Shown one piece after another: positions 24,944-33,083 of a stretch of DNA of 38,394 nt (position 1 is the stretch's first letter; each line of letters starts with the position of its first letter). The stretch comes from Gemmataceae bacterium (GTDB lineage Bacteria; Planctomycetota; Planctomycetia; Gemmatales; Gemmataceae). The translations under genes were made by a program, and so were the position numbers. Below the pieces are notes generated by a model. It did no database searches. It was not told the DNA's origin and was given only the letters and a program-made list of their open reading frames with translations. The stretch is from the NCBI GenBank assembly GCA_003136315.1, contig PLDW01000301.1, positions 1-38,394 on the forward strand. The letters run 5' to 3'.

Positions 24944-25498
24944 TCACCAGAACATCCGAGCGAGCCCCTTGCGGGCGGGTTTCCTCATGGCCAGGTAGAT
25001 GACTAACCCCGTGACCAGCAGCGCCAGGAGGGCAAGGCCCCAGCCAGTCCCCAGCAGCAATCCCCAGTCGCCGAACGCCTCCCCGCTGTGCAGACGAGTG
25101 AGGAATGGCTTGTCCTCGTACCCTTCCTGCCGCAAGACCTCCCCGGTCCGGGCGTCGCAGATGAGCTTTTTGTCCTCGCCACCGCCCGGCTTGCCGAGAT
25201 AGACCGTTACCGTTGGCGGCTCGGACTTGAAATCGACCAGCACCTTATCGACCGGCGCACCAGGCGCTCGGGTCGCCGCGTTCGCGAGGGCTTTTGTGAT
25301 CGGGTCGCTGATCGTCGTTGTCGCGGCTGGCAGTCTCACCTCACTGACCCGCTCGCGAGCACTTTCCCGGGCATCCTCGTCTTCACTCGTCATCTCTGCA
25401 ATACCTGCGATGATCCCGGTGATCGCAGCGAAGAGGAGGAACGGGGCTGCCGCGAACCCGATCCACCGGTGCCATTTCCGCCAACCGGCCTGACTCAC
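24944..25498 (-). CDS. PepSY-associated membrane protein
   Basis: Two-helix inner-membrane protein (184 residues) of the PepSY-associated TM type, often linked to iron or haem-related redox proteins and transporters. The GTG at 25498 is chosen because GGAGGGG lies six bases before it and the protein then starts SQAGWRKWHRWIGFAAAPF, typical of the family; the longer frame runs through a repeat and has no support. Helix 1 is about 12-34 and helix 2 about 147-171 (LLLGTGWGLALLALLVTGLV). Between them is a periplasmic PepSY-like segment (DKVLVDFKSEPPTVTVYLGK, then CDARTGEVLRQEGYEDKPF). His10 and His137 (RLHSGE) are conserved-looking. It is convergent with the DUF6428-like gene. Confidence 0.85.
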   Translation of the reverse strand: MSQAGWRKWHRWIGFAAAPFLLFAAITGIIAGIAEMTSEDEDARESARERVSEVRLPAATTTISDPITKALANAATRAPGAPVDKVLVDFKSEPPTVTVYLGKPGGGEDKKLICDARTGEVLRQEGYEDKPFLTRLHSGEAFGDWGLLLGTGWGLALLALLVTGLVIYLAMRKPARKGLARMFW

Positions 25499-25834
25499 GG
25501 CTCCCCTCCGCTCGTGTTGTTGCGACAAGGCGAGCGGCAGAAGAAAGCTGACCCGGTTTTGGGACTTGCCCCCGTCGGGCCACCACGGAGGGCGGTCCCT
25601 ACGATTGCGGTGTAGGGGTCGCCCTCCGTGGCGGCCCGGCTGTCCCTGACGGGTGGTCATCCTCCATCTGGCTCTCGCCCGATAGGCAGAGATGAAGCTA
25701 TCGGAGAAGGGGAGGGGAAGCCAGGACCAAAGGCGGAGAGGTCGTGGCTGGAGTCGAGGCAACCGTGGATGGCACGATAGCGCAGTCGGGATAGAACAGG
25801 ATTGCGTTTTCCCCTCGGAGCCGAGGTAGCCGCC
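25499..25834. other. Divergent intergenic region with family B repeat
   Basis: This gap separates the PepSY-type gene (-) from the GH51-like gene (+). It contains a family B palindromic repeat (25574-25641). The minus-strand frame stays open across the whole gap and into the antisense of the GH51 gene, but its residues are repeat-derived and Arg/Pro-rich, so it is not coding. Promoters were not recognised. Confidence 0.5.
25574..25641. repeat. Palindromic intergenic repeat, family B copy 2
   Basis: The left arm (25574-25602) contains GGGCCACCACGGAGGGCGGT and the right arm (25612-25641) contains GTCGCCCTCCGTGGCGGCCC, an inverted copy with a few mismatches, around a nine-base centre. It corresponds to the element at 16526-16639 but lacks the middle unit. 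Confidence 0.9.
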
Positions 25835-28198
25835 ATGATCCGGCTCGGTGCGATCCTGCTGTTCCTCATCCTGCTCGGCTTCACCTCCTCCGCATCGCAG
25901 GAGCGTGTGACCCCCGAGCAACCGCTCCCGGCGATTATACGCAATCCTGGCTTTGAAGAGGGGATCAAGGATTGGTCGATCCATATCTATGGTGCCAAGT
26001 CGAACATCGCAGTGGATCCGAACGTCACCCACAAGGGTAAACAGTCGCTCCACATCTCCTCGACCGAGCCATCCGATACCGCGCTCGGTCAGGAAATCCA
26101 GTTGAAGCCCGCACGGTTCTACCGGTTCACGGGCTGGATTCGCACTCGCAACCTCGACCCGGGCACGGCACCCGTCAGTGCCACGTTCCAGGTGCAATTT
26201 CCGGGTGGCAAAGGGATCATTGCCAGTGGGGCAAGCCATCGCGGTGACACCGACTGGACGCGCGTCTCGCTTGTTTTTGAAGCGCCACAGGATGGGCGAG
26301 CTCGAATCGCGATTTTCTTCGTCGGGTTCGGCAAGGGAACGGGCGAGGTGTGGTTCGACGATCTCAAACTCGAAGAGATCGACCCCTCAGCAATCCCGTT
26401 GAAGGTGACCCGCGAGCCGCTCTTCAAGGAAACTCTCGACCGCAACCAGTACGGGCAGTTCGTCGAGTATCTCTGCGACCTCATCCCCAGCATGTGGGCG
26501 GAGAAACTCCACGATGGCAGCTTCGAGGGGCTCACTCCCTACAAGGTTCGCTACCTGCGGGAAACGGATTTCAAAGCGCATCCCTGGTATCCGAGTGGTG
26601 CCACCAACCGTGCCGAGGTCGCGCTCGACAAAACCAATCCGGTCAGTGGCAGTGTCGCGAAGCGGATCGCTGCAACAGGCACGACGCCTTGCACCGCGGG
26701 GATCGCCCAGGACGGGATTGCTGTCGATCCGGAGGAACCATGTGTTTTTTCGTGCTATCTGCGGCAGGAAGATGTGAAAGCGCCCGTTGAGGTGCGTTTG
26801 CATCGCGATGGAGCAATCCTCGCGGCCTGCACATTCAAGCCGACAGCAAAGTGGGAGAAGTTCTCGGCTCGACTGGTGATGGCCAGGCGCGACACCTCCG
26901 CGACGCTGGAGATTTCGTTCCGTGGCCCCGGCACGCTGTGGATCGACAATGCGTCGTTGATGCCCGAGAAGACTGTCGGTGGCTGGCGCCCCGACGTGGT
27001 GGAAGCGGTCAAAGCGCTCAAGCCGGGCGTCATCCGCTTCGGCGGCAGCGCGCTCGACGATGAGAGTCTCGGCGAGTTCGACTGGCGCGGCACGATCGGC
27101 GACCCGGATCGTCGCCAGCCGTTTCGGGCCTGGGGTGGTCTCCAGCCAACCGGTCCGGGTCTGGAAGAGATTGTTCAGTTCTGCCATCACGTCGGAGCGG
27201 AGCCGCTGATTTGCGTGCGGGTGACCAAGAAAGGCGTGAAGGACGCTGCCGAGCAGGTCGAGTATTTCAACGGTTCGGCAGAGACACCGATGGGCCGCCT
27301 CCGGGCGAAGAACGGACATCCCGAACCCTACCGCATCAAGCTCTGGCAGATTGGCAATGAACGCGCAGGGGCGGAATACGAGGCCCGTTTACCCGAATTC
27401 TGCAAGGCAATGAAAGCGGTCGATCCGAGTATCCAGTTGCTATCGAGCTATCCGTCGCCGGGGGTGTTGGAGAAGGCAGGTCCGTGGCTCGATTACGTCT
27501 GCCCTCACCACTACTCGATCGGCAACCTGACTGGAACGGAAGCCGACTTGATCCGCGTTCGGGAGATGATCCGCAAACACGCGCCGGACAGGCCGATCAA
27601 GGTCGCCGTGACCGAGTGGAACACCACGGCAGGTGACTGGGGTCCGCCACGGGCGATGCTCTGGACGCTTGAGAATGCCCTGGCCTGTTCGCGCTACCAG
27701 AACCTGTTGCATCGGCATGGGGATCTCGTGACGATTGCGAACCGCTCCAACCTTGTGAATAGCTTTTGCTCCGGCATCATCCAGACTGATAACCACAGGC
27801 TCTACGTCACGCCGACGGGCCACGCGCAGCGACTCTATAGCACGCTCGCGGGCGACTGTTCGCTGAAGATCGATTCGCCGCTGCCGGTGAATTTCGCTCC
27901 AGACATCAGTGCGACCCTTTCGGCCAGGGGCGATGTGCTCGTCCTGTTTGCGGTGAATCCGACGCAAAGCGAGATCATCCGCCCGCTCGACCTGACAGCA
28001 TTCGGAAACGGTGGACAGGCGGCGAAAATCTGGACCCTGGCCGACACTCAACGAGCCGGAGAACCGGATGTCACGAACAGTTTCGGCGCACCGAATCGCG
28101 TGATTGCGGTGGAGTCGACATTCCAGGCGGATGCAGCGAAGTTTAACTATCGCTTTCCGCCCCTCTCACTGACCGTGCTGCGTTGGGTGGTGAAGTGA
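25835..28198 (+). CDS. Exported GH51-like alpha-L-arabinofuranosidase with carbohydrate-binding domain
   Basis: Secreted glycoside hydrolase (787 residues) that probably releases arabinofuranose from plant or algal polysaccharides. The ATG at 25835 follows GAGG and starts a signal peptide (MIRLGAILLFLILLGFTSSA); an upstream in-frame ATG at 25802 would add 11 residues. Residues 35-180 form a CBM4/9-like jelly roll (IRNPGFEEGIKDWSI to GEVWFDDLKLEEI), and a second such segment occurs at about 265-375 (GTLWIDNASLMP). The TIM barrel begins near 385. The catalytic acid/base is E509 in WQIGNER and the nucleophile is E594 in VTEWN, the standard GH51 pair. A beta-sandwich domain closes the protein (LSLTVLRWVVK). 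No transporter or regulator for arabinose is adjacent, so this appears to be a stand-alone enzyme. Confidence 0.85.
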   Translation: MIRLGAILLFLILLGFTSSASQERVTPEQPLPAIIRNPGFEEGIKDWSIHIYGAKSNIAVDPNVTHKGKQSLHISSTEPSDTALGQEIQLKPARFYRFTGWIRTRNLDPGTAPVSATFQVQFPGGKGIIASGASHRGDTDWTRVSLVFEAPQDGRARIAIFFVGFGKGTGEVWFDDLKLEEIDPSAIPLKVTREPLFKETLDRNQYGQFVEYLCDLIPSMWAEKLHDGSFEGLTPYKVRYLRETDFKAHPWYPSGATNRAEVALDKTNPVSGSVAKRIAATGTTPCTAGIAQDGIAVDPEEPCVFSCYLRQEDVKAPVEVRLHRDGAILAACTFKPTAKWEKFSARLVMARRDTSATLEISFRGPGTLWIDNASLMPEKTVGGWRPDVVEAVKALKPGVIRFGGSALDDESLGEFDWRGTIGDPDRRQPFRAWGGLQPTGPGLEEIVQFCHHVGAEPLICVRVTKKGVKDAAEQVEYFNGSAETPMGRLRAKNGHPEPYRIKLWQIGNERAGAEYEARLPEFCKAMKAVDPSIQLLSSYPSPGVLEKAGPWLDYVCPHHYSIGNLTGTEADLIRVREMIRKHAPDRPIKVAVTEWNTTAGDWGPPRAMLWTLENALACSRYQNLLHRHGDLVTIANRSNLVNSFCSGIIQTDNHRLYVTPTGHAQRLYSTLAGDCSLKIDSPLPVNFAPDISATLSARGDVLVLFAVNPTQSEIIRPLDLTAFGNGGQAAKIWTLADTQRAGEPDVTNSFGAPNRVIAVESTFQADAAKFNYRFPPLSLTVLRWVVK

Positions 28199-28298
28199 GT
28201 GGTGATGGCATCGGTTCCCACGTTCTTATAAACAAATCCACAGCAATTATCGGTATAACGGGAGTACGAGGCTCCTGCCGAGCGTGAGGATGGTGCGG

Positions 28299-28577
28299 TC
28301 AGGCGTCTGGCTTGGCCTGCTTTGCCTGCTCGTATTGCCCCTCGTTTAGCCGCCACGTCACAACCCCGAACACGTAACCGCCGATTGGGAAGCCGACCAT
28401 CGCCAAGGCCAGCAGGATCGGCAACCGCTCTCACCCCTGGAAGGTGGCCATGACCACAGCCCAGACGACACCAACGGTCAGCCCCCACCCGAGAACGCCG
28501 TACAACCACACGTAGCGGGTTCGGCCCATCCGGCGGGTTTTTGCCCACTTTTTGAGCTGGTCCGGAGTCATCCCCAC
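28299..28577 (-). pseudogene. Two-helix membrane protein gene interrupted by one in-frame TGA
   Basis: Reading from GTG at 28577 (GGAGG seven bases upstream) or ATG at 28571, the frame encodes MTPDQLKKWAKTRRMGRTRY, then helix 1 (LYGVLGWGLTVGVVWAVVMA), then FQG and a TGA at 28431-28433. In the same frame it continues ERLPILLALAMVGFPIGGYV (helix 2) and ends with a charged tail KQAKPDA and a stop at 28299. The continuous helix plan on both sides shows one original protein of about 90 residues. The stop most likely replaces a Trp codon (TGG to TGA, giving FQGWERLP). It may be a real inactivating mutation or a base-calling error. The function of this small membrane protein family is unknown to me. 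Confidence 0.75.
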
Positions 28578-28707
28578 TGTATCCCCTCCTTCGCGGAACG
28601 CCCGGACCTCCGGTGAGCGCGATTGGAATGCGTGCACACTCCCCGGAAGCCAGTGCGCACGTCATTCGGCAGAGCCCGCCGACACCCCTGTGGAAAGATG
28701 TATTGAA

Positions 28708-29259
28708 TCAGGCGATTCGCTCTCGTGCAACCAGCAGTACGCGACCGCCTCGGTTTTCTTCCTCGCACCTGACTTTGCTGCCAGGTGGGAATTCCCACTC
28801 CTCGACAGTCGGGTCGTAGTCAGGCGTTGCGAGCACCTGGACTTCGTCCGACCCGAGCGGGAGCCCCTGAGTCGGGCGGAGCACATCCGTCCCTTCTTTG
28901 AGCAAGGGAATGAAGATTTCAATAGCTTGAGCAGACGCACCCATCTGCGCCGATCTCTGCTGCAGTGAGGCTTCCCGGGCTTTTTTGTTCGCTGCCTTCT
29001 TCGCCGCCAGGCGTTTCGCCTTTTCTTCGATGGTGACGACTTCATCTGGCGTGGCCTTGCCAAACCGTTTCAGATAGAGATCTTCGATGAATTCCGCCAA
29101 GGGAAGCTTCCAAGGTTCCTGCTTGTGATTGTTCAGGCCGCCGAGCTTCTTTGGGTTCATACCCAATTCGCGGGCCATCTGCACCTGGGCATGGGTAAGC
29201 CGATAGCGATTGCGTGCTTCGATCCAAACCTGAAGCTCAGGCGGGATTTTTTTGCTCAT
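28708..29259 (-). CDS. Conserved hypothetical protein (MSKKIPPEL type) with C-terminal extension
   Basis: Protein of 183 residues. The ATG at 29259 follows GGAGAAGG; an in-frame ATG nine codons earlier is less likely. Residues 1-75 (MSKKIPPELQVWIEARNRYR, then VQMARELGMNPKKLGGLNNH, KQEPWKLPLAEFIEDLYLKR) match a short protein that I recall as widespread in bacteria, normally not much longer than this part. It has a helix-turn-helix-like look but no proven function. Residues 76-108 are Lys/Ala-rich (AKRLAAKKAANKKAREA), reminiscent of a basic DNA-binding or coiled segment. Residues 109-183 form an acidic small domain (PDYDPTVEEWEFPPGSKVRC). The extension may be an addition specific to this lineage. 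Confidence 0.65.
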   Translation of the reverse strand: MSKKIPPELQVWIEARNRYRLTHAQVQMARELGMNPKKLGGLNNHKQEPWKLPLAEFIEDLYLKRFGKATPDEVVTIEEKAKRLAAKKAANKKAREASLQQRSAQMGASAQAIEIFIPLLKEGTDVLRPTQGLPLGSDEVQVLATPDYDPTVEEWEFPPGSKVRCEEENRGGRVLLVARERIA

Positions 29260-29400
29260 TGCCCTTCTCCACTGGCAAGACCGCATGGTCGGAAGCTGAA
29301 CCCCAGGGTCAGGCGATCATCCAGCGTGAAAAAAGTGAGTCGATGGCATCAAAACATATGTCGTGACAGTCGGTCAAGCCGTGCCAGGGAATCGTTTTTC

Positions 29401-29613
29401 TCATGTGGGTAGGTTATGAGAGTGGTTCGGCACCTTCGCTACCTGCGGCAGCACAACCACTGGTGGCCGCGGCTCACCATGCACGACCCGCCCACCAGCC
29501 GCAACGTCCAGTTCCCGCAGCGCCGCTACCATCGCTCCAAGATCGTACCCGTGTGACCGCGCGAACTCGTCGCGCCAAACTCGCAGTTCGGCCAGCACGT
29601 CTCCGTCATTCAC
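29401..29613 (-). CDS. Small partner protein of a PIN-type toxin (antitoxin-like)
   Basis: Protein of 70 residues starting at GTG 29613. The core (LAELRVWRDEFARSHGYDLG, then AMVAALRELDVAAGGRVV) matches the small protein, pattern 'EVRxxREEHAxxFxYDLxAIxxDLxxxExxSGRxxV', that commonly follows a PIN-domain gene in cyanobacteria and planctomycetes. Its start codon overlaps the stop of the PIN remnant in a GTGA junction, the arrangement of a translationally coupled toxin-antitoxin pair. Because the PIN gene is truncated, this gene may be an orphan antitoxin or a leftover. The Pro/Val-rich end (GEPRPPVVVLPQVAKVPNHS) is longer than usual. Confidence 0.6.
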   Translation of the reverse strand: MNDGDVLAELRVWRDEFARSHGYDLGAMVAALRELDVAAGGRVVHGEPRPPVVVLPQVAKVPNHSHNLPT

Positions 29614-29771
29614 GATTTGCCCTCCCCACCCAGTAGTTCCTGCGGTGTACAGATCACCGGCGGTTCAAATCCTGCGCCTCGGCACACTGCCTCAATGCGC
29701 GGCCGCAAGGTCGCGTTGGCGATGTGTGTGCAATTCCACGTCACCAAGTAGGACACGCCGTACAAGGCCGC
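29610..29771 (-). pseudogene. 3' remnant of a PIN-domain toxin gene
   Basis: On the minus strand this frame encodes 53 residues, beginning AALYGVSYLVTWNCTHIANA and ending with ICTPQELLGG. The phrase DYLLTWNCxHIANA...PxIxxxCRxxGxEPPVICTPEELL is the C-terminal signature of a VapC-like PIN family. The expected N-terminal half, with the first acidic active-site residues, is missing. The frame stays open to about 29887 with unrelated residues and has no start codon, and beyond that there is a stop. The remnant overlaps the next gene by GTGA. Asn and His in WNCTHIAN are intact, but no active ribonuclease can be made. Confidence 0.7.
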
Positions 29772-29987
29772 CGGACTCCAAATCCGTGTTTGGTGCAGCT
29801 GCTGGTCGGTGTCGTGTGACCAGCGAGCCGATACCGCGGTGGGATCGCAGCAGAACGTCCGAAGGTGTTGCCTCCCGCTCCTGATGCCACGTCATTTCAG
29901 TCACGAAAACACCGTGGATGTGACGTTATTCATGCTTGTCTTCAAAAAATGCATACAGATTTGGTCCGACTGTTTTGAATACTCATA

Positions 29988-31364
29988 TTAGTAATGAACG
30001 ACATGAGCCGGATAAAACGTCCCTTTCAAAAAAGCTTTCATTAATATTGGATCATCATTAAACCAGCGCGCTGGTTCTTCATATCGGTTATGAAATGAAT
30101 TATATTGTTCATCATATTCTTCTCCATCAGCCGGATCAATATAAGTAATATAAATCGTATTATTATATCGAATCATTCCTATTACAATAGATGCATGTGT
30201 ATTTCCAAGTGCCTCGACCATAAACCAAAGGGGTCCGTGCTTCCGCAACATTTCCTCCACCGCGATTGGCAAATAGCTTGCCCCAGCTTCATACACAAAA
30301 TCCACATCGTTCAAAAATGCATTTTTTTCGTCAATAGATAAGCCCGTATTGCTCTCATAATTAGATAGCCATTTTGGACAAGTTTTCGTTAAGAACTGTG
30401 ATACTGAGTATGAAGTACCAGTCTTCCACCCATAGAGCATAGTCGCTGCAGTCGCCCAACATCCCTGAGACTTATCTTGTTTGAGTGCTGGAACTCCTTT
30501 AATGCGAACGATATTTTCAGGCTTTGTCTGGCGATTAGATATAATTTCGAGATTCTGAGGTAGTGGCACGTTAGCATGGATCAAATCTTTAGATCCTGGT
30601 GGAAATGACTTCTGCCGCAACTCTCCCAAACGATCCGATGCTGCTCCTTCGACGATCGTTCCACCTCTGACAAGGCTCGGATCAATTACTCTAAGACGCA
30701 GTTTGCGTTCTACTAAGAACCCTTGGCTTGATGCATAAATTTGGCCAGATGTGGCAAAGGCTGTGCCGGACACATCCGCGGAACTCTTGACTTTACGATA
30801 TTTTTTATAGGCCGAGCTCGTTACAATCACACTATCTACAAAATGATAAGTCTTTCCCTTTTCGCGAGGGAGCGATTGTAGTGCCGAATAGGGAATCTTC
30901 TGAGGATCTTTGTACTGTATTACGAGTTCGTTGCGTACGAGCACTTCCGCTGCTTCATCAACTTGGAGGCTCGCAGCGAAGCCGGTAAAGCTGGTCTTAG
31001 CGTCAGCGGTATTCGTAATGATGCCTTGGTAAATTGTTTCGTCCATTGGCGTGGCAAGAATTTGGTCGCGAGGTGGACGGAGATCGCCGATCAGACTGAA
31101 CTTACCATCGCCACCCTGCTCTTTCACAATGACGATGCCGACGAGTCCAAGGAGACTTTCCGGGTTGCCTGAAGGAGTTTCAATCGCAATGCCATAGAGC
31201 GGGCTGTCGTCCTTCTTCCGCAGGTTCGCAATCTCTGGATTCAGTTCTACGTTCTGAAACTGGAGCGATGACGAGCTCGTCCATTTTGACAACAGGAACC
31301 CCCCTACAAGGGACAAGAGAACGACCGCACCGATAATGAGCGATGTGCGCAGAGCTGATGACAT
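29988..31364 (-). CDS. Membrane-anchored papain-like (C70-type) cysteine peptidase
   Basis: Protein of 458 residues. GAGGA lies eight bases before the ATG. Residues 7-26 form a membrane helix (TSLIIGAVVLLSLVGGFLLS). Residues 30-285 are an unrecognised, beta-rich region (for example SLLGLVGIVIVKEQ and GFLVERKLRLRVIDP). The last 170 residues look like a papain-like peptidase of the AvrRpt2/C70 group: Cys302 in SQGCWATAATMLYGW, His390 in GNTHASIVIG and Asp410 in YITYIDPADG, with GPLWFMVEAL before the His as in the family. The peptidase is probably extracytoplasmic and could cut a cell-wall, secreted or foreign protein. The DNA, above all 29990-30500, is far more AT-rich than the flanks, which suggests acquisition by transfer. 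Neither neighbour explains its role. Confidence 0.72.
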   Translation of the reverse strand: MSSALRTSLIIGAVVLLSLVGGFLLSKWTSSSSLQFQNVELNPEIANLRKKDDSPLYGIAIETPSGNPESLLGLVGIVIVKEQGGDGKFSLIGDLRPPRDQILATPMDETIYQGIITNTADAKTSFTGFAASLQVDEAAEVLVRNELVIQYKDPQKIPYSALQSLPREKGKTYHFVDSVIVTSSAYKKYRKVKSSADVSGTAFATSGQIYASSQGFLVERKLRLRVIDPSLVRGGTIVEGAASDRLGELRQKSFPPGSKDLIHANVPLPQNLEIISNRQTKPENIVRIKGVPALKQDKSQGCWATAATMLYGWKTGTSYSVSQFLTKTCPKWLSNYESNTGLSIDEKNAFLNDVDFVYEAGASYLPIAVEEMLRKHGPLWFMVEALGNTHASIVIGMIRYNNTIYITYIDPADGEEYDEQYNSFHNRYEEPARWFNDDPILMKAFLKGTFYPAHVVHY

Positions 31365-31910
31365 TTTTGTGATCCTCTAGCCGAGAGTGATTGCCCTGTT
31401 TATCGTTGCAGTAGCTCGTGCGATTGTTGAGAACAGTATTACATGTACTATTTATTGTTAATTAAGCTACTGTAGGATTGACTGTCCTCTGACTGTAATT
31501 GATCTTACATTTTCCAGGCAATATTTATCTGATGCAGCACGAATAATAAAGTATCAGTTTTTAACAAATGATACTCATCGTCATTTCCTAAATCGCTGGG
31601 CAGCCCTGCTGGGTTGCAATAGTCATAAGTCCATGTCCTCAAGGGCGTGGCACTGCACTGAGACTTAAGAAATGACAGCTAGATATCGGCAGGGAAAAAT
31701 AGTCCTAACAAAGAAATTAGATACCCGCTCACGTGGGGTAGCATAAAGGGCTCATGAACAAAAACACAGACAACCTGCGATTTCCCCACCTTTTCATGTC
31801 GCTGATTGGAGTGGGTCCATGAGCGCTCAGTTGGAGGAAGAGTTATTCGCGTACCACTCAAGCACTTCGTTCGGTGCTGTACCACACTGACCATCTACGA
31901 AGACTTTATT
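31365..31910. other. AT-rich intergenic region
   Basis: About 545 bases of AT-rich sequence between the peptidase gene and the cupin gene, both on the minus strand. A 71-codon minus-strand frame (31679-31894) has no ribosome binding site and no recognisable product, so I do not call it. No transposon ends or attachment sites were found. The composition continues that of the peptidase gene, so the imported segment probably ends in this gap. Confidence 0.5.
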
Positions 31911-32456
31911 CTACGCACAGCAGCATGAATAGCAATAGAAGAGCGTCGCACCGGTTTTGCCAACCTTCATGGAGTACTGCTGGCCCTTCGGGATGAACAT
32001 CCAGTCTCCACTTGTCAGTTCCTTGCCGTCATAGATGATCGAGCCAGAGACGATGAACCGCAACCCGTCACCCTCGTTGTGCGAGTGTTTCGCGACCTCT
32101 GTATTGGGGGCACCGATCGAGACGAAGAACTGCGCCCCCGGCCCGCCCTCGATGGCGACTGGGAGTTGGTACTTCGTGAACCCGGCGGGGATGTTGGTCA
32201 CACGCAACGCATCCAGGATTCTGTCCATTCCCTCGTCGCGCGAGGTCACGATCTTTCCGGTCGGCTTGCCAGCAACCTTCCTGATCCGCTCGATGCACGC
32301 TGCGAATGTCAGTTTGTTCGGCTCGAATTTCTCCTGGGCGGCCCCCGTGGCCCCGCCGGTCATGACGGCCGCGGCCACCGCCCCCGATGCTACCAGCACA
32401 CTACGACGCGAGACATCGCCCCCGCTCGCCTGTACGTCCTTCGGTTCGTCAGCCAT
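31911..32456 (-). CDS. Tat-exported cupin protein with Cys-rich C-terminus
   Basis: Protein of 181 residues. AGGAGGGC precedes the ATG. A twin-arginine signal is present (SRRSVLVASGAVAAAVM, residues 16-32), so the protein folds in the cytosol and is exported. A cupin barrel occupies about 85-175. Motif 1 is KHSHNEGDGLRFIVSG (H124, H126, E128) and motif 2 is GDWMFIPKGQQYS, in which the usual metal-binding His is Tyr161. The protein ends CYSCCCA, with Cys175 and Cys178-180, an uncommon cluster that could bind metal or form disulfides. The role could be dioxygenase-like, sugar-binding or metal-binding; none is proven. GC content returns to normal here, unlike the peptidase gene downstream on the same strand. 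Confidence 0.78.
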   Translation of the reverse strand: MADEPKDVQASGGDVSRRSVLVASGAVAAAVMTGGATGAAQEKFEPNKLTFAACIERIRKVAGKPTGKIVTSRDEGMDRILDALRVTNIPAGFTKYQLPVAIEGGPGAQFFVSIGAPNTEVAKHSHNEGDGLRFIVSGSIIYDGKELTSGDWMFIPKGQQYSMKVGKTGATLFYCYSCCCA

Positions 32457-33083
32457 CTGTCAGCCCTCCTGAAACCGACCAATGTGACTTGTGACAGGGA
32501 CATCCCGCCACGGATCTTGCCCCCCAACACCTTCGTCGCCACACGTTCGAAGCCAGGCACTTCCTGGATTGGCTGCGTTCTCGTTCCGGTGGTTACGACG
32601 CAGCTTGTTGGATCGCGGATCAGATGCTCGCCAAGTGAGAGGAACACGGGTTGCCAACAACACTTGGGGTAGGTGTTTGTGCATTTCTGGGCCGATATGT
32701 GGAAGAGGTACATCCGGCCGCCCCCCTCACGGTAATCATATTGGTAGAGATCTGAACCACCGTCAAGGGAATTACCCACAAAAAAGGGGTGAGTTTCGAC
32801 ACCATTGCCCGCCCGTCCTCCGCCCCCCGTCCCAGGCGACACTTTGGAAGAGGACGTTACTCACCTCGTTTCGGCCGATCAGTGAGGCGCAGCTGTGTCT
32901 TTAGTGGCCCTTTGAGGCAACTCGGGACGGAATCGTCACGGATAACCGCCACCCATCTGGGAGTGGCTCGGGCGTTTTAATGGATAGGCGCAGGATGCGC
33001 AGAAATGCTAATCAAGCACACTCATCGGCCTGCCCGAAAGTGCTCCCGGGGCAGGCTTTGGCTGTCTTGAACTCAATGTTCGC
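32457..33083. other. Intergenic region without a supported gene
   Basis: About 627 bases between the TPR paralogue 2 gene and the cupin gene, both on the minus strand. Open frames on both strands (for example 32390-32842 on -) lack ribosome binding sites, and their residues do not resemble any family I know. No strong hairpin with a T-rich tract was seen after the TPR stop. Confidence 0.45.

Noticed and set aside
25499-26239. N-terminal extension of the PepSY-type frame upstream to 26239
   Set aside because: It runs through a palindromic repeat and antisense to the GH51-like gene; the GTG at 25498 has a good ribosome binding site and fits the family start.
31679-31894. 71-codon frame in the AT-rich gap
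   Set aside because: No ribosome binding site, no recognisable residues, and no sign of a transposase fragment.
13061-32918. Shared word TGGCCCTTTGAGGC downstream of both TPR genes
   Set aside because: A 14-base match is expected a few times by chance in a window of this size, and the two are in opposite orientation relative to the genes.
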